Shown here one piece after another: positions 1 through 6,943 of a DNA stretch of 10,748 nt. The translations under genes were made by a program, and so were the position numbers. Under the pieces are notes generated by a model. The model saw only the letters and a program-made list of their open reading frames with translations, did not search any database and had not been told where the DNA came from. The DNA is from CAYNLG01 sp964397995 (GTDB taxonomy: Bacteria; Planctomycetota; Phycisphaerae; FEN-1346). The stretch is from positions 1 through 10,748 of the forward strand of contig CAYNLG010000102.1 in the NCBI GenBank assembly GCA_964397995.1. The letters are read 5' to 3'. The first letter of the stretch is position 1; each line of letters opens with the position of its first letter.

Positions 1-1753
1 ACAGGTAGGTGATGAACGTGGCCATGGACCCGGTGCCGCCGCCCTCCTTGAAGAAGCCGCCCTCGCCGAAGCCCTCGGTGATGTTGCGGATCATGCTTCG
101 CCGCGCGATGCGGAGCAGGAGGTCGATGCGCTCGCCGTCCACGCCGGGCTCGTCCTTGACCGCCAGCAGCGCCAGCGACGCCCCGCCCACCTGCATGCCG
201 AAGTGGTTCGACCCCGGCGGCATCGTGCCGCGCGCCAGGTCCTCCAGGTCGTAGGCGTCGCCGACGGCGTACTCGGCGATGGCCTTCGTGAACGTCTGCC
301 GCGTGGTCTCGTCCCACCCGTCGTAGCAGAGGTCGTAGCCGACGGCGTACCAGCCGAGGGTCGGCCCGGCGCGGAGCGCGCCGCCGGGTTTCACGAAGGA
401 GTAGCGGTCGTCGCGGTCGCGCTGGCCCTTCAGGGCCCGCTCGAAGGCGTCCTTGCCCAGCGCGGCATACATCTTGTCCCCGGTGAGCTGGTACAGCAGG
501 CCGTAGCCCGCGACGTGGCTGAAGGTGTAGACGCCGGGCTCGTCGACGACGGTGTTGTTGTACCCGCCGCCCATGTAGGCGTGCGTCGCGTCGCTGTAGA
601 CCTTGGCCGGCCCGTCGCCGTCGGCGGCGTCCAGCAGGTAGCGGAGGCGCTTCAGGATGGCCCGGCCCTCGGGGGTCTCCGCCCGCTTGCGCAGGGCCGG
701 CAGGTCCGACTCGCGGAAGAGCAGCCGCGGGTGCTCGCCCGGCTTCACGGGTTCGTGGTCCGGCACCGTCACGAACCACGGCTCCTTCAGCCGGTCGCGG
801 TAGACGACCTCGCTGACGCCCTCGCGCCACACCCCGTCGCAGGAGGTCTTGAGGACCACGTCGTCGTGGCCGGACCGCTCGACCGTGACAGTGCCGGCGC
901 CGACCGCCAGGCCGCCCTGGAAGTGGCCCTTCATCTCGACCACGTACGTGCACGGCTCCAGGTCGAGCGTCTCGGTCGGGATGCGGACCGTCCCGGCGAA
1001 CCCGTCCTCGCTCACCTCGAACGTCTGGCCCTCGACCGCCAGTTCCCGCTGGGCGTAGACCTCGCGCTTCAGGCTCATCACGCCGTGGCTGGCCTTGACC
1101 AGCTTGCCCTCCTTGAAGCCCAGGTAGAGGACCAGGCACCGTTCCTTGAAGTCGGGCTTGCTGCCGTAGAGCATCCCCTGGAGGTTGAGCTGCAGGGTCA
1201 GCTCGTCCGGCAGCGCGAGGGCCTCCTGCGGCTTGGTGAAGCTGGTCAGCTTGCCGCCCTTGAAGTTCATGTTGTCCAGCGTCGGCTCGTCGACGTCCGG
1301 GCGCTTGGACGTCCACGTGCCCTCGACGATGCCCTCGTCGGTCAGCCTGGCGTCGACCTCGAAGACGATCTTGAACGAGCGGTGGTTCGTCGGCACCCAC
1401 AGGTCCGGCGTCATCCAGACGGTGATCGGCCCCTTCATGCGGCCATCGACGATCGGGACCTCGGACATGTCCACGTACTGCCAGCTGGTGTTGTAGGCCC
1501 GCTTGCCCTGTCCGCCGGCGCTCCTGTCGAGCGACGAGCCGACGGCGGCGAGCCACCGGCCCTCGACCGACCGGGCGTAGATCGTGAAGGGCACGTCGCC
1601 GTAGAAACCGTGCAGCTTGATGTCCCAGCCGTCTTCCATGGCGGTCGCCTCGGCCTCGCCGGCCGCCGCGGGGGCCACGCCGGCCGCCAGGGCCAGGGCC
1701 CCGAGGACAAGGGCAAGGGCGGAAACGAGGGTACGTGGCGGGTGCATGCGCAT
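1..1753 (-). CDS. Secreted heparinase II/III-like protein, 3' end missing at window edge
   Basis: The visible 584 residues run without a stop to the left edge, so the C-terminus is missing. The start is the ATG at 1753, with AAAGGA just upstream (a second ATG two codons later is possible). Residues 1-31 form a signal peptide (Arg-rich n-region, Ala/Leu core, AAA before Gly-Glu). Residues 40-330 look like beta-rich modules that I do not recognise. At 341 the segment HPRLLFRESDLPALRKRAE begins; this opening is typical of heparinase II/III or alginate-lyase-like alpha/alpha-toroid proteins. It is followed by helical repeats, with GSNHFGMQVGGASLALL near 514-530, a conserved-looking Asn/His helix of that fold. 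Known relatives are exported enzymes acting on uronic-acid polysaccharides by beta-elimination; the substrate here cannot be read. The downstream catalytic Tyr/His region and C-terminal beta-sandwich lie outside the window. The gene lies 157 bp behind the propeller gene and could share its transcript. Confidence 0.85.
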   Translation of the reverse strand, partial: MRMHPPRTLVSALALVLGALALAAGVAPAAAGEAEATAMEDGWDIKLHGFYGDVPFTIYARSVEGRWLAAVGSSLDRSAGGQGKRAYNTSWQYVDMSEVPIVDGRMKGPITVWMTPDLWVPTNHRSFKIVFEVDARLTDEGIVEGTWTSKRPDVDEPTLDNMNFKGGKLTSFTKPQEALALPDELTLQLNLQGMLYGSKPDFKERCLVLYLGFKEGKLVKASHGVMSLKREVYAQRELAVEGQTFEVSEDGFAGTVRIPTETLDLEPCTYVVEMKGHFQGGLAVGAGTVTVERSGHDDVVLKTSCDGVWREGVSEVVYRDRLKEPWFVTVPDHEPVKPGEHPRLLFRESDLPALRKRAETPEGRAILKRLRYLLDAADGDGPAKVYSDATHAYMGGGYNNTVVDEPGVYTFSHVAGYGLLYQLTGDKMYAALGKDAFERALKGQRDRDDRYSFVKPGGALRAGPTLGWYAVGYDLCYDGWDETTRQTFTKAIAEYAVGDAYDLEDLARGTMPPGSNHFGMQVGGASLALLAVKDEPGVDGERIDLLLRIARRSMIRNITEGFGEGGFFKEGGGTGSMATFITYL

Positions 1754-1784
1754 GGCAGTCCTTTCCGGTTCGTGGGCCGTGCCC

Positions 1785-1790
1785 TTTATA
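1785..1790 (-). promoter_or_regulatory. Possible -10 element before the heparinase-like gene
   Basis: On the minus strand TATAAA lies 31 nt upstream of the ATG at 1753, in an otherwise very GC-rich gap. No convincing -35 box is found at 16-18 nt. It may be a weak or non-sigma-70 promoter, or chance. Confidence 0.3.
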
Positions 1791-1876
1791 CGCGGAATCG
1801 GCCCGGGAGGAACGGTTCTTTTGTCGCGCGTCGCGCGCGGCCCATGCCCTGGCCGGTCCGAGGGGACGGCCGGCGG

Positions 1877-1887
1877 CCCCCCCCCCC
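1877..1887. repeat. Homopolymer of 11 C
   Basis: An uninterrupted run of 11 C (G on the coding strand) lies in the 157-bp gap between the propeller stop and the heparinase-like start. It is outside coding sequence. Such tracts are prone to slippage and also to sequencing or assembly length errors. Confidence 0.9.
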
Positions 1888-1910
1888 GATCGCCGCATGG
1901 TCGGTCGGCC

Positions 1911-3842
1911 TCACTTCGTCCCGACGCACCAGAGCGTGTCCTTGGCCCGGATGTAGAGCCGGTCGCCCTGGGGCCAGGGGGTGGTCTGCAGAAGCGCCCA
2001 GTCCGACGCGTGGGGCAGCCAGGGCAGCTCGCGGATCGCCCGGACCGCGTCCTCGCCGGGCATCTCCAGGAGTTGAATCTGCCGGTGGTACCCGCTGCCG
2101 ACGTGGTTGACGGCCAGGACCTTGGACGGGTCCGCCAAGTCGTGGACCCGGACGACCGTGCCGTTGCAGGCGGTGACCAGGACGTCGCCCGCACGGACCA
2201 GGTGGCCCCGGCCCTCTTTGCCGTCCAGCCGCCTGTCGCGCCCCGTGGGTTGGGAGAGGACCTCGCCGGTGGCGGCGTCGACGATGTCCCGGGGGTCGGC
2301 GCCGTAGAGGATGCGGCCGTCGTGCCAGAGGCCCCCGACGTTCGTGGCCGGGGCCGACTTGTACGGGAACGCCGTCAGCGGCGCCTCGGGGAAATGCTCC
2401 GAGGCGTACGTGAACCACGCCACCGACTTGTGCTTGTCGGGCAGGTGGCCCCAGGCGACTTTGGCGGCCAGGTCGTTCCCCTCGCCGGTCAGGACGACCT
2501 TCATGCGGGCGCCGCCGCCCGACGCCTCGCCGGCCCCGCAGGTGATGTAGACCTCGTTGTCGTGGACCAGGGGCGGCGCGATCGGCGCCGGCAGGTGCTC
2601 GAGGAGCGGCTTGCCGTCGGCGGTCCGGAGGATGGCGCCGGCGCCGGTGGCGATCGCGTCGATGCCGCCGTGCTTCACCCGGACGACCTGGGGGAAGCTG
2701 TGGCTGGACGCGACGAACGGCTGCTTGCGGGACCAGAGGACCTCGCCCGTCGCCTTGTCCAGGGCGCGGATGCGGGTCCAGCTGTCCGCCTTGTTCTCCC
2801 GTCCGCCGAACAGGACGATCAGCTTGTCATCGGCGAGGATCGGCGACGCCGAGTAGTTCTGGTCCAGCCGCGCCGTGACCGCGTCCTCCGTGAAGACGCG
2901 CAGCCACTTGCGGTTGCCCTCCAGGTCGTAGCAGGCGACCTGGCACTGGCTGAACATGACGTAGACGTGCTCGCCGTCGGAGGCGGGCGTCGGGAACGAC
3001 ACGCTCATCCACCCGTTCCAGAAGTCGGTGAAGAGGCCGTGCGGCGTCAGGGTCTTCAGGGCCTCGTTGATCGTCTTCTTGTAGGCCCCCTCCTTCTTGC
3101 TCCCGCGCTCGTACGGGCACAGCCGCGGGACGTAGGCGCTGACGTTCGGCCCCCACTGGTGGGCCTCGCGCTTCATCTGGAGGGCGGCCAAGCGGGTCCG
3201 CATCGCCGCCACCTCCGCCTCCGGGATCGCCGCCGCCTTCGCCAGGACGGCCTTTTGGTCCGCCTCGCTCAGGTGGTCGCCCGGGATGCTTCCGCCGCCC
3301 CTGCGGACGCGGCCGGCGTGGCCGTACGTGCCCTCCGGCCAGGCGGCGCCGGACGTGGCGGCCTCGATGACGTCCAGCTTCCACGTCAGGTACGCGATCT
3401 CCCAACAGCACTGCCAGGCTTCCAGCCAGTCGCCCGTGACCTTCTCGAACAGGGCCCGCAGCGCGGGGGCCTTGTCGCCGCCCACCAGGTCGTACGTCTC
3501 ATTGGTCCGCACCCAGGCGACCTTCCCGGTCCGCGCGTCGACGCACACCAGCTTGTTCCAGTCGCAGGTGACGAAGACCTTGTCGCCGACCACGATGGGC
3601 GAGCTGTAGCCCCACCCGGGCAACCGGCATTCCCAGACGATGTTTTCCCCCGTGCGGAAGTCCCACGTCCGCGGGGGCGTCGCCGCGGGGAAGTGGCCGG
3701 TTCCGTCGCCCCGGAGCTCGGCCGGCCGCTCGGCCGTCGGGTAGAAATCCGCGTGCCCGTAGGGCACGGCCTCGCCCGCGAAGGCCGATGCCGGGGCAAG
3801 CAGGAGGCAGGCGGCGCACAGGGCCGAAAAGCGTGTCATCAT
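1911..3842 (-). CDS. Secreted PQQ-like beta-propeller repeat protein with helical insertion
   Basis: 643 residues. The start is the first of two adjacent ATGs, with GAGGAG six bases upstream. Residues 1-22 form a signal peptide (MMTRFSALCAACLLLAPASA, cleavage after AFA), so the protein is exported. Blade-like strands with the PQQ-repeat pattern (SSPIVVGDKVFV then CVDARTGKVAW) occur at about 67-110. More follow at 285-315, 331-371 (ALDKATGEVLW), 421-435, 505-530, 547-575 and 619-642 (ending GDRLYIRAKDTLWCVG). Between the first and second blades, about 113-285 is a mostly helical, Trp/Cys-containing insertion. The family includes BamB-like scaffolds and PQQ-dependent dehydrogenases. I see no clear PQQ/metal-binding dehydrogenase motif, so a binding or scaffold role is more likely than catalysis, but this is inference. 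Its neighbours are a LamG/PEP-CTERM protein and a heparinase-like protein, which fits a cell-surface role. Confidence 0.88.
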   Translation of the reverse strand: MMTRFSALCAACLLLAPASAFAGEAVPYGHADFYPTAERPAELRGDGTGHFPAATPPRTWDFRTGENIVWECRLPGWGYSSPIVVGDKVFVTCDWNKLVCVDARTGKVAWVRTNETYDLVGGDKAPALRALFEKVTGDWLEAWQCCWEIAYLTWKLDVIEAATSGAAWPEGTYGHAGRVRRGGGSIPGDHLSEADQKAVLAKAAAIPEAEVAAMRTRLAALQMKREAHQWGPNVSAYVPRLCPYERGSKKEGAYKKTINEALKTLTPHGLFTDFWNGWMSVSFPTPASDGEHVYVMFSQCQVACYDLEGNRKWLRVFTEDAVTARLDQNYSASPILADDKLIVLFGGRENKADSWTRIRALDKATGEVLWSRKQPFVASSHSFPQVVRVKHGGIDAIATGAGAILRTADGKPLLEHLPAPIAPPLVHDNEVYITCGAGEASGGGARMKVVLTGEGNDLAAKVAWGHLPDKHKSVAWFTYASEHFPEAPLTAFPYKSAPATNVGGLWHDGRILYGADPRDIVDAATGEVLSQPTGRDRRLDGKEGRGHLVRAGDVLVTACNGTVVRVHDLADPSKVLAVNHVGSGYHRQIQLLEMPGEDAVRAIRELPWLPHASDWALLQTTPWPQGDRLYIRAKDTLWCVGTK

Positions 3843-3972
3843 GGTCTTCTCCTCGGGGCCGGCCGACCGCCGGGGCGGCTCCGCCGGAGGGCACCGCCGG
3901 CCACTTGAGGAACCCCGCGGGCCTCACGTCGGTTACGGGCAAAGCGGGGCGACCCGCGTCGGCGCAGCAGAA

Positions 3973-3999
3973 CGCCCCGCGGACGACGCCCGCGGGGCG
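3973..3999 (-). terminator. Terminator-like hairpin after the LamG gene
   Basis: A perfect 10-bp inverted repeat (CGCCCCGCGG at 3973-3982 and CCGCGGGGCG at 3990-3999) has a 7-nt loop and begins 27 nt after the LamG stop. In the minus-strand direction it is followed only by TTCTGCTGC, not a real U-tract. Intrinsic termination may therefore be partial, or the stem may protect the 3' end. It separates the LamG gene from the propeller gene. Confidence 0.5.
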
Positions 4000-4026
4000 C
4001 GGTTCGGTTCGGGGACCCCGGTGCGC

Positions 4027-4842
4027 TCAGGCCGCCCGGCGACGCAGCAGCGCCACTCCGCCCAGCGCCAGCAGCCCCACCGTCGTCGGCTCGGGCACCA
4101 CCTGACCGGGATTCGCGTACAGGTAAGCGACCTGCGCGGCCGTCAGGGCCTCGTTGTAGACCTGGAACTCATCCATCAGGCCGCTGTAGTACCGCCCGTC
4201 CAGGGGGTTGCCGCCGAGCACAATCTGGTTGATATACGACATGTCGTCATTGCCGCTGTCGATGAGGACTTCGCGTTTCCCGTCGATGTAGACGGCCGTG
4301 AAACCGTCCGCGGGGTCGGCCTCGCGGGCCACGACGAGGTGCACCCAAACGCCGGTATTGATGTTGGAGGTGGAGTGGTACAGCCCTCCGTCCGTCCAGC
4401 CGGCCAGCTGCGACCCCGTCAGGGCCATCGGGATGGTGTCCCCTTCCGGGCCGGGGGTGCCACCGGGGTAGTCCGACCAGACGAGGCCCGCACCGTCGTG
4501 GGCGGGCGCGCCGTTGGAGCCGTAGACCTGCGTGGTCTTCACCCACAGCGAGAAGGTGAAATCGGCCGCGACGATATTGGCCACCGGGTCCGCGCCGCCG
4601 GACCAGGAGTAGGTGTCGCCATAGACGTGGGAGCTGCTGCCGCCGCTGACGCCGCCCGCGTCGTACGTGGGCGAGCCGGAAATCGCCGCGTCATGGGGGT
4701 GGCCGGACGAATCCTCGCCAAGATTGCCGGCGTCATCGAACGTCAGGCGGCAGACCAGGTCGGCCTGGGCCGGCGTCAGGGGAAGCAGAACAGCCGCGAA
4801 CAACGCCACAACGGAAATCCGGACAGCGGTGCTGGCACGCAT
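4027..4842 (-). CDS. Secreted LamG-domain protein with PEP-CTERM sorting signal
   Basis: 271 residues. The ATG at 4842 has AGGGAGG with a good spacing of about 6-8 nt. The signal peptide ends near residue 27 (PLTPAQA before DLVCRLTFDD). A LamG/concanavalin-like domain fills about 28-245, with typical strands FTFSLWVKTT (95-104), GVWVHLVVARE (164-174), YIDGKREVLID (185-195) and the closing GLMDEFQVYNEALTAAQV (221-238). The C-terminus is a textbook PEP-CTERM tail: VPEPTT at 249-254, a hydrophobic helix, then RRR. Such tails are recognised and cut by an exosortase, as in EPS-linked protein sorting. No exosortase gene is in the window. The LamG fold suggests carbohydrate or protein binding outside the cell; the ligand is unknown. 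The gene has its own long leader and candidate promoter upstream, and a hairpin after its stop, so it is probably a monocistronic unit. Confidence 0.92.
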   Translation of the reverse strand: MRASTAVRISVVALFAAVLLPLTPAQADLVCRLTFDDAGNLGEDSSGHPHDAAISGSPTYDAGGVSGGSSSHVYGDTYSWSGGADPVANIVAADFTFSLWVKTTQVYGSNGAPAHDGAGLVWSDYPGGTPGPEGDTIPMALTGSQLAGWTDGGLYHSTSNINTGVWVHLVVAREADPADGFTAVYIDGKREVLIDSGNDDMSYINQIVLGGNPLDGRYYSGLMDEFQVYNEALTAAQVAYLYANPGQVVPEPTTVGLLALGGVALLRRRAA

Positions 4843-5072
4843 GACACCCCTCCCTATTGAACATGCTCAGGTCAACGCCGGCGGCGGATCGGCCCCAAGC
4901 CCCCGGCGACGGCAAGCCCATCGTCACAGCCAGTCCAGCCACACCATGGCGCGTGCCCGCGCCGCAGACCCCCCGACCAGGCCGGCGCTCACCGCGTCGC
5001 CATGGCCGCTGGTATCCGGAAGAACGCCTCCCAGGCGCCCCCTGCCGGCCGGCCGCAGCGCCAGCCGAGCCT

Positions 5073-5159
5073 TCATCGGCGTCGCGGCGTCGTCCATGCC
5101 GGGGCGGCAACGGCGATGCCGGGCCCAAGGGCACGCACTGTCCCCGAGGCCCTGTCCAT
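5073..5159 (-). CDS. Possible 28-residue leader peptide
   Basis: A short frame (MDRASGTVRALGPG..., ending TTPRRR) begins with an ATG preceded by the G-rich sequence GAGGGGGGCCC. It lies about 30-40 nt into the predicted LamG leader transcript. Its ribosome site and start lie inside one arm of the hairpin at 5121-5165, so translation could be coupled to folding. No homology is recognised, and in sequence this rich in G+C a short open frame with a G-run in front can arise by chance. Confidence 0.18.
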   Translation of the reverse strand: MDRASGTVRALGPGIAVAAPAWTTPRRR

Positions 5160-5165
5160 GGGCCC
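5121..5165 (-). promoter_or_regulatory. Leader hairpin (inverted repeat)
   Basis: GGGCCCAAGG at 5121-5130 faces CCATGGGCCC at 5156-5165, giving 9 of 10 pairs; the outer 7 bp (GGGCCCA/TGGGCCC) are perfect. A nested 5-bp stem can form inside. It lies some 30-70 nt after the predicted transcription start and would hide the start of the short frame at 5159. Confidence 0.4.
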
Positions 5166-5198
5166 CCCTCGTCTACGAAGTTGCACAATGACGTACGA

Positions 5199-5227
5199 AG
5201 AATACCTCATTATCCGGCTTCTGTCAA
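5199..5227 (-). promoter_or_regulatory. Near-consensus sigma-70 promoter for the LamG unit
   Basis: On the minus strand, TTGACA (5222-5227, a perfect -35) is followed by a 17-nt spacer and TATTCT (5199-5204). The patch is conspicuously AT-rich against its surroundings and starts only 33 nt after the kinase-like stop. Transcription would start near 5190 and run toward the LamG gene. Confidence 0.65.
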
Positions 5228-5260
5228 ATCGGATGTCGCGATCCGCCCCGGCCGCCTCGC

Positions 5261-6268
5261 TCAGGCCCGCGCCACGGCCGGAAACGTGAGAATCAGCGTC
5301 GAGCCCTGGCGCGGCCGGCTGTGGAGCCGGATGGTCCCGCCCATCGTCCGCACCAGGTCCGCACACGCCGCCAGGTCCAGCCCCCCGCCGCACGTCTCGC
5401 ACGGCGTGAACGCGCACGCCGCGTGCTCGCGGTCCAGGCCGGCCCCGTTGTCGGCGAGTTCGAGGACGACGCGGCCGTTCTCGCGGTGGAGGCGGATGCG
5501 GAGGCGGCCGTCGCGCGTGCGGGCGGTCGCGTCGCGCGCCGCCGCCGCCGCGTGCATCACCGCGCACGCCAGTCCCACCGGGTGCACCGCCGCCGGCAGG
5601 CTCGCCTCGCCCGCTTCCAGCTCCACCGAGAGCCCCGCGAACGCCTCGTCGGCCTCCAGTTGATGCACCGTCGCCTCGACGACCGCCACGGCGTCGGCCA
5701 CCGAGCCGGCGGGGGCGTCGAAGTCGGCCCAGGCGGAGGCGCGGCTGACGGTTTCGAGGAGGGCCCGGACCTCGCCGCGGCAGGTGTCGGCGGCCCGTGC
5801 GCAGGGGGGCTCGCTCTCCACGACCGCCAACGCCTGCATCAGCCGGTGGGCCGGCCTGTGCAGCCCGAGCGCCAGGTGGGCCATCACCGCGGCCGCCTCC
5901 GCCCGCGCCTTCGCCTCCAGGGCCGACCGGTCGAGCGCCGTCAGCAGCAGGCTCCCGTCGCCGTTGCCCGTGCCCATCGGCTGAAAGCAGCAGAGCATGG
6001 GGCGCGGCGAGCCGTCGGCGGCCGCGAAGACGAGCTCGTCCCAGACCGCCTGGCCCGTCTCGCACCGGGCCAGTACCCGTGCCAGGTGCCGCCGCTGGTC
6101 CGGCGCCACCAGCGCCGCCAGCGCCGCCCCGACCACCTCGGTCGCCGGCCGGTCCAGCACCTCGGGGTGCCCCGCGTCCACTTCGCGCACGGTGCCGTCT
6201 CCGTCGAGCGAAAGGAGCAGGTGCGACCCCCGCGACAGGAACCGGCACTGCGTCGGCGAACAGCCCAT
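5261..6268 (-). CDS. PAS/HATPase histidine-kinase-like protein, probably degenerate
   Basis: 335 residues from the ATG at 6268, with GGGGA 9 nt upstream; a TTG at 6277 abuts the GGGGA and is less likely. There is no signal peptide or membrane helix, so the protein is cytoplasmic. About 12-113 fits a PAS sensor fold (LSLDGDGTVREVD...ILDRPATEVVGA-like pattern ending LLLTALDRSALEAKA). A helical segment at 118-150 is where the HisKA H-box should be, but the residue six before Pro, counted inclusively (LALGLHRP, 132-139), is Leu134, not His. About 225-335 is a HATPase_c domain: G1 box DNGAG (273-277), lid motif FTPC, G2-like GGGLDLA (294-300) and closing GSTLILTFP (322-330). The N-box Asn that holds Mg-ATP appears replaced by Ala (HAAAAARDA, 239-247). 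A Cys cluster, C285-x4-C290-x2-C293, lies in the ATP lid. Relatives signal to response regulators, but none is encoded nearby. A pseudokinase or sensor role is inferred. Confidence 0.82.
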   Translation of the reverse strand: MGCSPTQCRFLSRGSHLLLSLDGDGTVREVDAGHPEVLDRPATEVVGAALAALVAPDQRRHLARVLARCETGQAVWDELVFAAADGSPRPMLCCFQPMGTGNGDGSLLLTALDRSALEAKARAEAAAVMAHLALGLHRPAHRLMQALAVVESEPPCARAADTCRGEVRALLETVSRASAWADFDAPAGSVADAVAVVEATVHQLEADEAFAGLSVELEAGEASLPAAVHPVGLACAVMHAAAAARDATARTRDGRLRIRLHRENGRVVLELADNGAGLDREHAACAFTPCETCGGGLDLAACADLVRTMGGTIRLHSRPRQGSTLILTFPAVARA

Positions 6269-6298
6269 GGCAATCAATCCCCGCGTGGCCGAAATGGG

Positions 6299-6316
6299 GG
6301 GGACCCGCGTGTCCCC
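6299..6316 (-). promoter_or_regulatory. Small hairpin in the 5' leader of the kinase-like gene
   Basis: GGGGAC (6299-6304) and GTCCCC (6311-6316) form a perfect 6-bp stem with a 6-nt loop, a few bases after the predicted transcription start and about 30 nt before the start codon. It may stabilise the mRNA 5' end or act as a binding site. Confidence 0.35.
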
Positions 6317-6325
6317 GTCGCTCGA

Positions 6326-6355
6326 ATTCTAGGCGCGGCCGTCGATGGGGGTCAA
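6326..6355 (-). promoter_or_regulatory. Sigma-70-like promoter of the kinase-like gene
   Basis: On the minus strand, TTGACC (6350-6355) and TAGAAT (6326-6331) are separated by 18 nt, each one mismatch from consensus. A start near 6319 leaves a leader of about 50 nt before the ATG at 6268. It lies 60 bp beyond the thioredoxin stop, so the kinase-like gene has its own promoter. Confidence 0.7.
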
Positions 6356-6415
6356 TACGCGAAGCTGGCGCCGCACCGGCTTCACGCTCGCGTCACACCG
6401 TGGGCGGGGCCGCCG

Positions 6416-6913
6416 CTACTCGGCCAGGGCCTTGTCGAGCGCCGCCGCCAGCGTCTCGTAATCGCGCAGACCGACGAACCGTTCCGCCACCTCGCCGTCC
6501 TTGAAAACGATCAGCGTCGGGATGCCCTGGACGCCGAACTGCTCGGGCGTCTTCGGGTTGGCCTCGACGTCCAGCTTCGCCACGGTCGCCTTGCCGGCGT
6601 AGGCCCCGGCCAGTTCCTCGACGATCGGCCCCTGCCGCCGGCACGGCGGGCACCACGAGGCCCAGAAATCGACCAGCGTGACGCCCTCGGCCACCGTCGC
6701 GTCGAAGGCCGCGTCCGTCAGTGTCACGGCGGCATGGCCGGCCTCGCCGCCGGCGTCTTCCGCGGGCGGGGCGTCGGGCGCGTCGGCGTCGGGGGCGGAG
6801 GGCGTGTGCGGCTGGCTCTCGCTCGGGCACCCGGCGGCCAGGCCCAGGGCCGCCACGAGGCTCAGCATCCCGATGAGGCCGCGCCAGGTGCGGCGGTCGG
6901 TCCGGTCGGTCAC
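6416..6913 (-). CDS. Lipoprotein thioredoxin with CPPC active site
   Basis: 165 residues from a GTG at 6913, chosen because AAGGAG lies exactly 6 nt upstream; the open frame continues upstream but does not look coding. Residues 1-28 are a lipoprotein signal with lipobox LAAG before Cys29, so the mature protein is lipid-anchored outside the cytoplasmic membrane. Residues 30-60 are an Ala/Asp/Pro linker. About 61-165 is a complete thioredoxin fold: VDFWASWCPPC (81-91), a central DVEANPKTPEQFGV, and the cis-Pro loop GIPTLIVFKDG (130-140). Full-length agreement with TrxA-like domains suggests a working disulfide oxidoreductase. The usual WCGPC is WCPPC here, which is expected to change the redox potential. 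It probably reduces or isomerises disulfides in exported proteins. No partner such as DsbD/CcdA is in the window. It has its own promoter. Confidence 0.92.
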   Translation of the reverse strand: MTDRTDRRTWRGLIGMLSLVAALGLAAGCPSESQPHTPSAPDADAPDAPPAEDAGGEAGHAAVTLTDAAFDATVAEGVTLVDFWASWCPPCRRQGPIVEELAGAYAGKATVAKLDVEANPKTPEQFGVQGIPTLIVFKDGEVAERFVGLRDYETLAAALDKALAE

Positions 6914-6943
6914 GGCGGTCTCCTTTCGCGTCGGGGTCACCGT

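Larger units (their letters stand above)
4843..5198 (-). promoter_or_regulatory. Long structured leader of the LamG gene
   Basis: The 418 bp between the LamG start and the kinase-like stop (5261) hold no convincing gene. If the promoter at 5199-5227 drives the LamG gene, its transcript carries about 350 nt of untranslated leader. Near its 5' end the arms GGGCCCAAGG (5121-5130) and CCATGGGCCC (5156-5165) can pair with one mismatch around a 25-nt loop. An alternative pairing uses 7 bp plus a nested AGGGC/GCCCT (5128-5132 with 5149-5153). I recognise no known riboswitch class. An independent small RNA is an alternative. Confidence 0.35.

Noticed and set aside
1824..1871. CG-rich inverted repeats after the propeller stop as a terminator
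   Set aside because: The stems are interrupted (CGCGCG runs and a bulged GGCC/GGCC stem) and no T-tract follows on the minus strand.
203..2110. 635-residue open frame on the plus strand
   Set aside because: It lies antisense across the heparinase-like gene and into the propeller gene, ignores the gene boundary, and its Arg/Ala/Val-rich translation has no recognisable domain. It is a GC-bias shadow.
1617..3908. 763-residue open frame on the plus strand
   Set aside because: It is antisense to the propeller gene and crosses the intergenic region. The minus-strand protein has a signal peptide, blades and ribosome site; this frame has none.
4733..5188. 151-residue minus-strand frame in the LamG leader
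   Set aside because: It starts at a TTG without a ribosome site, overlaps the LamG start in another frame and shows no domain.
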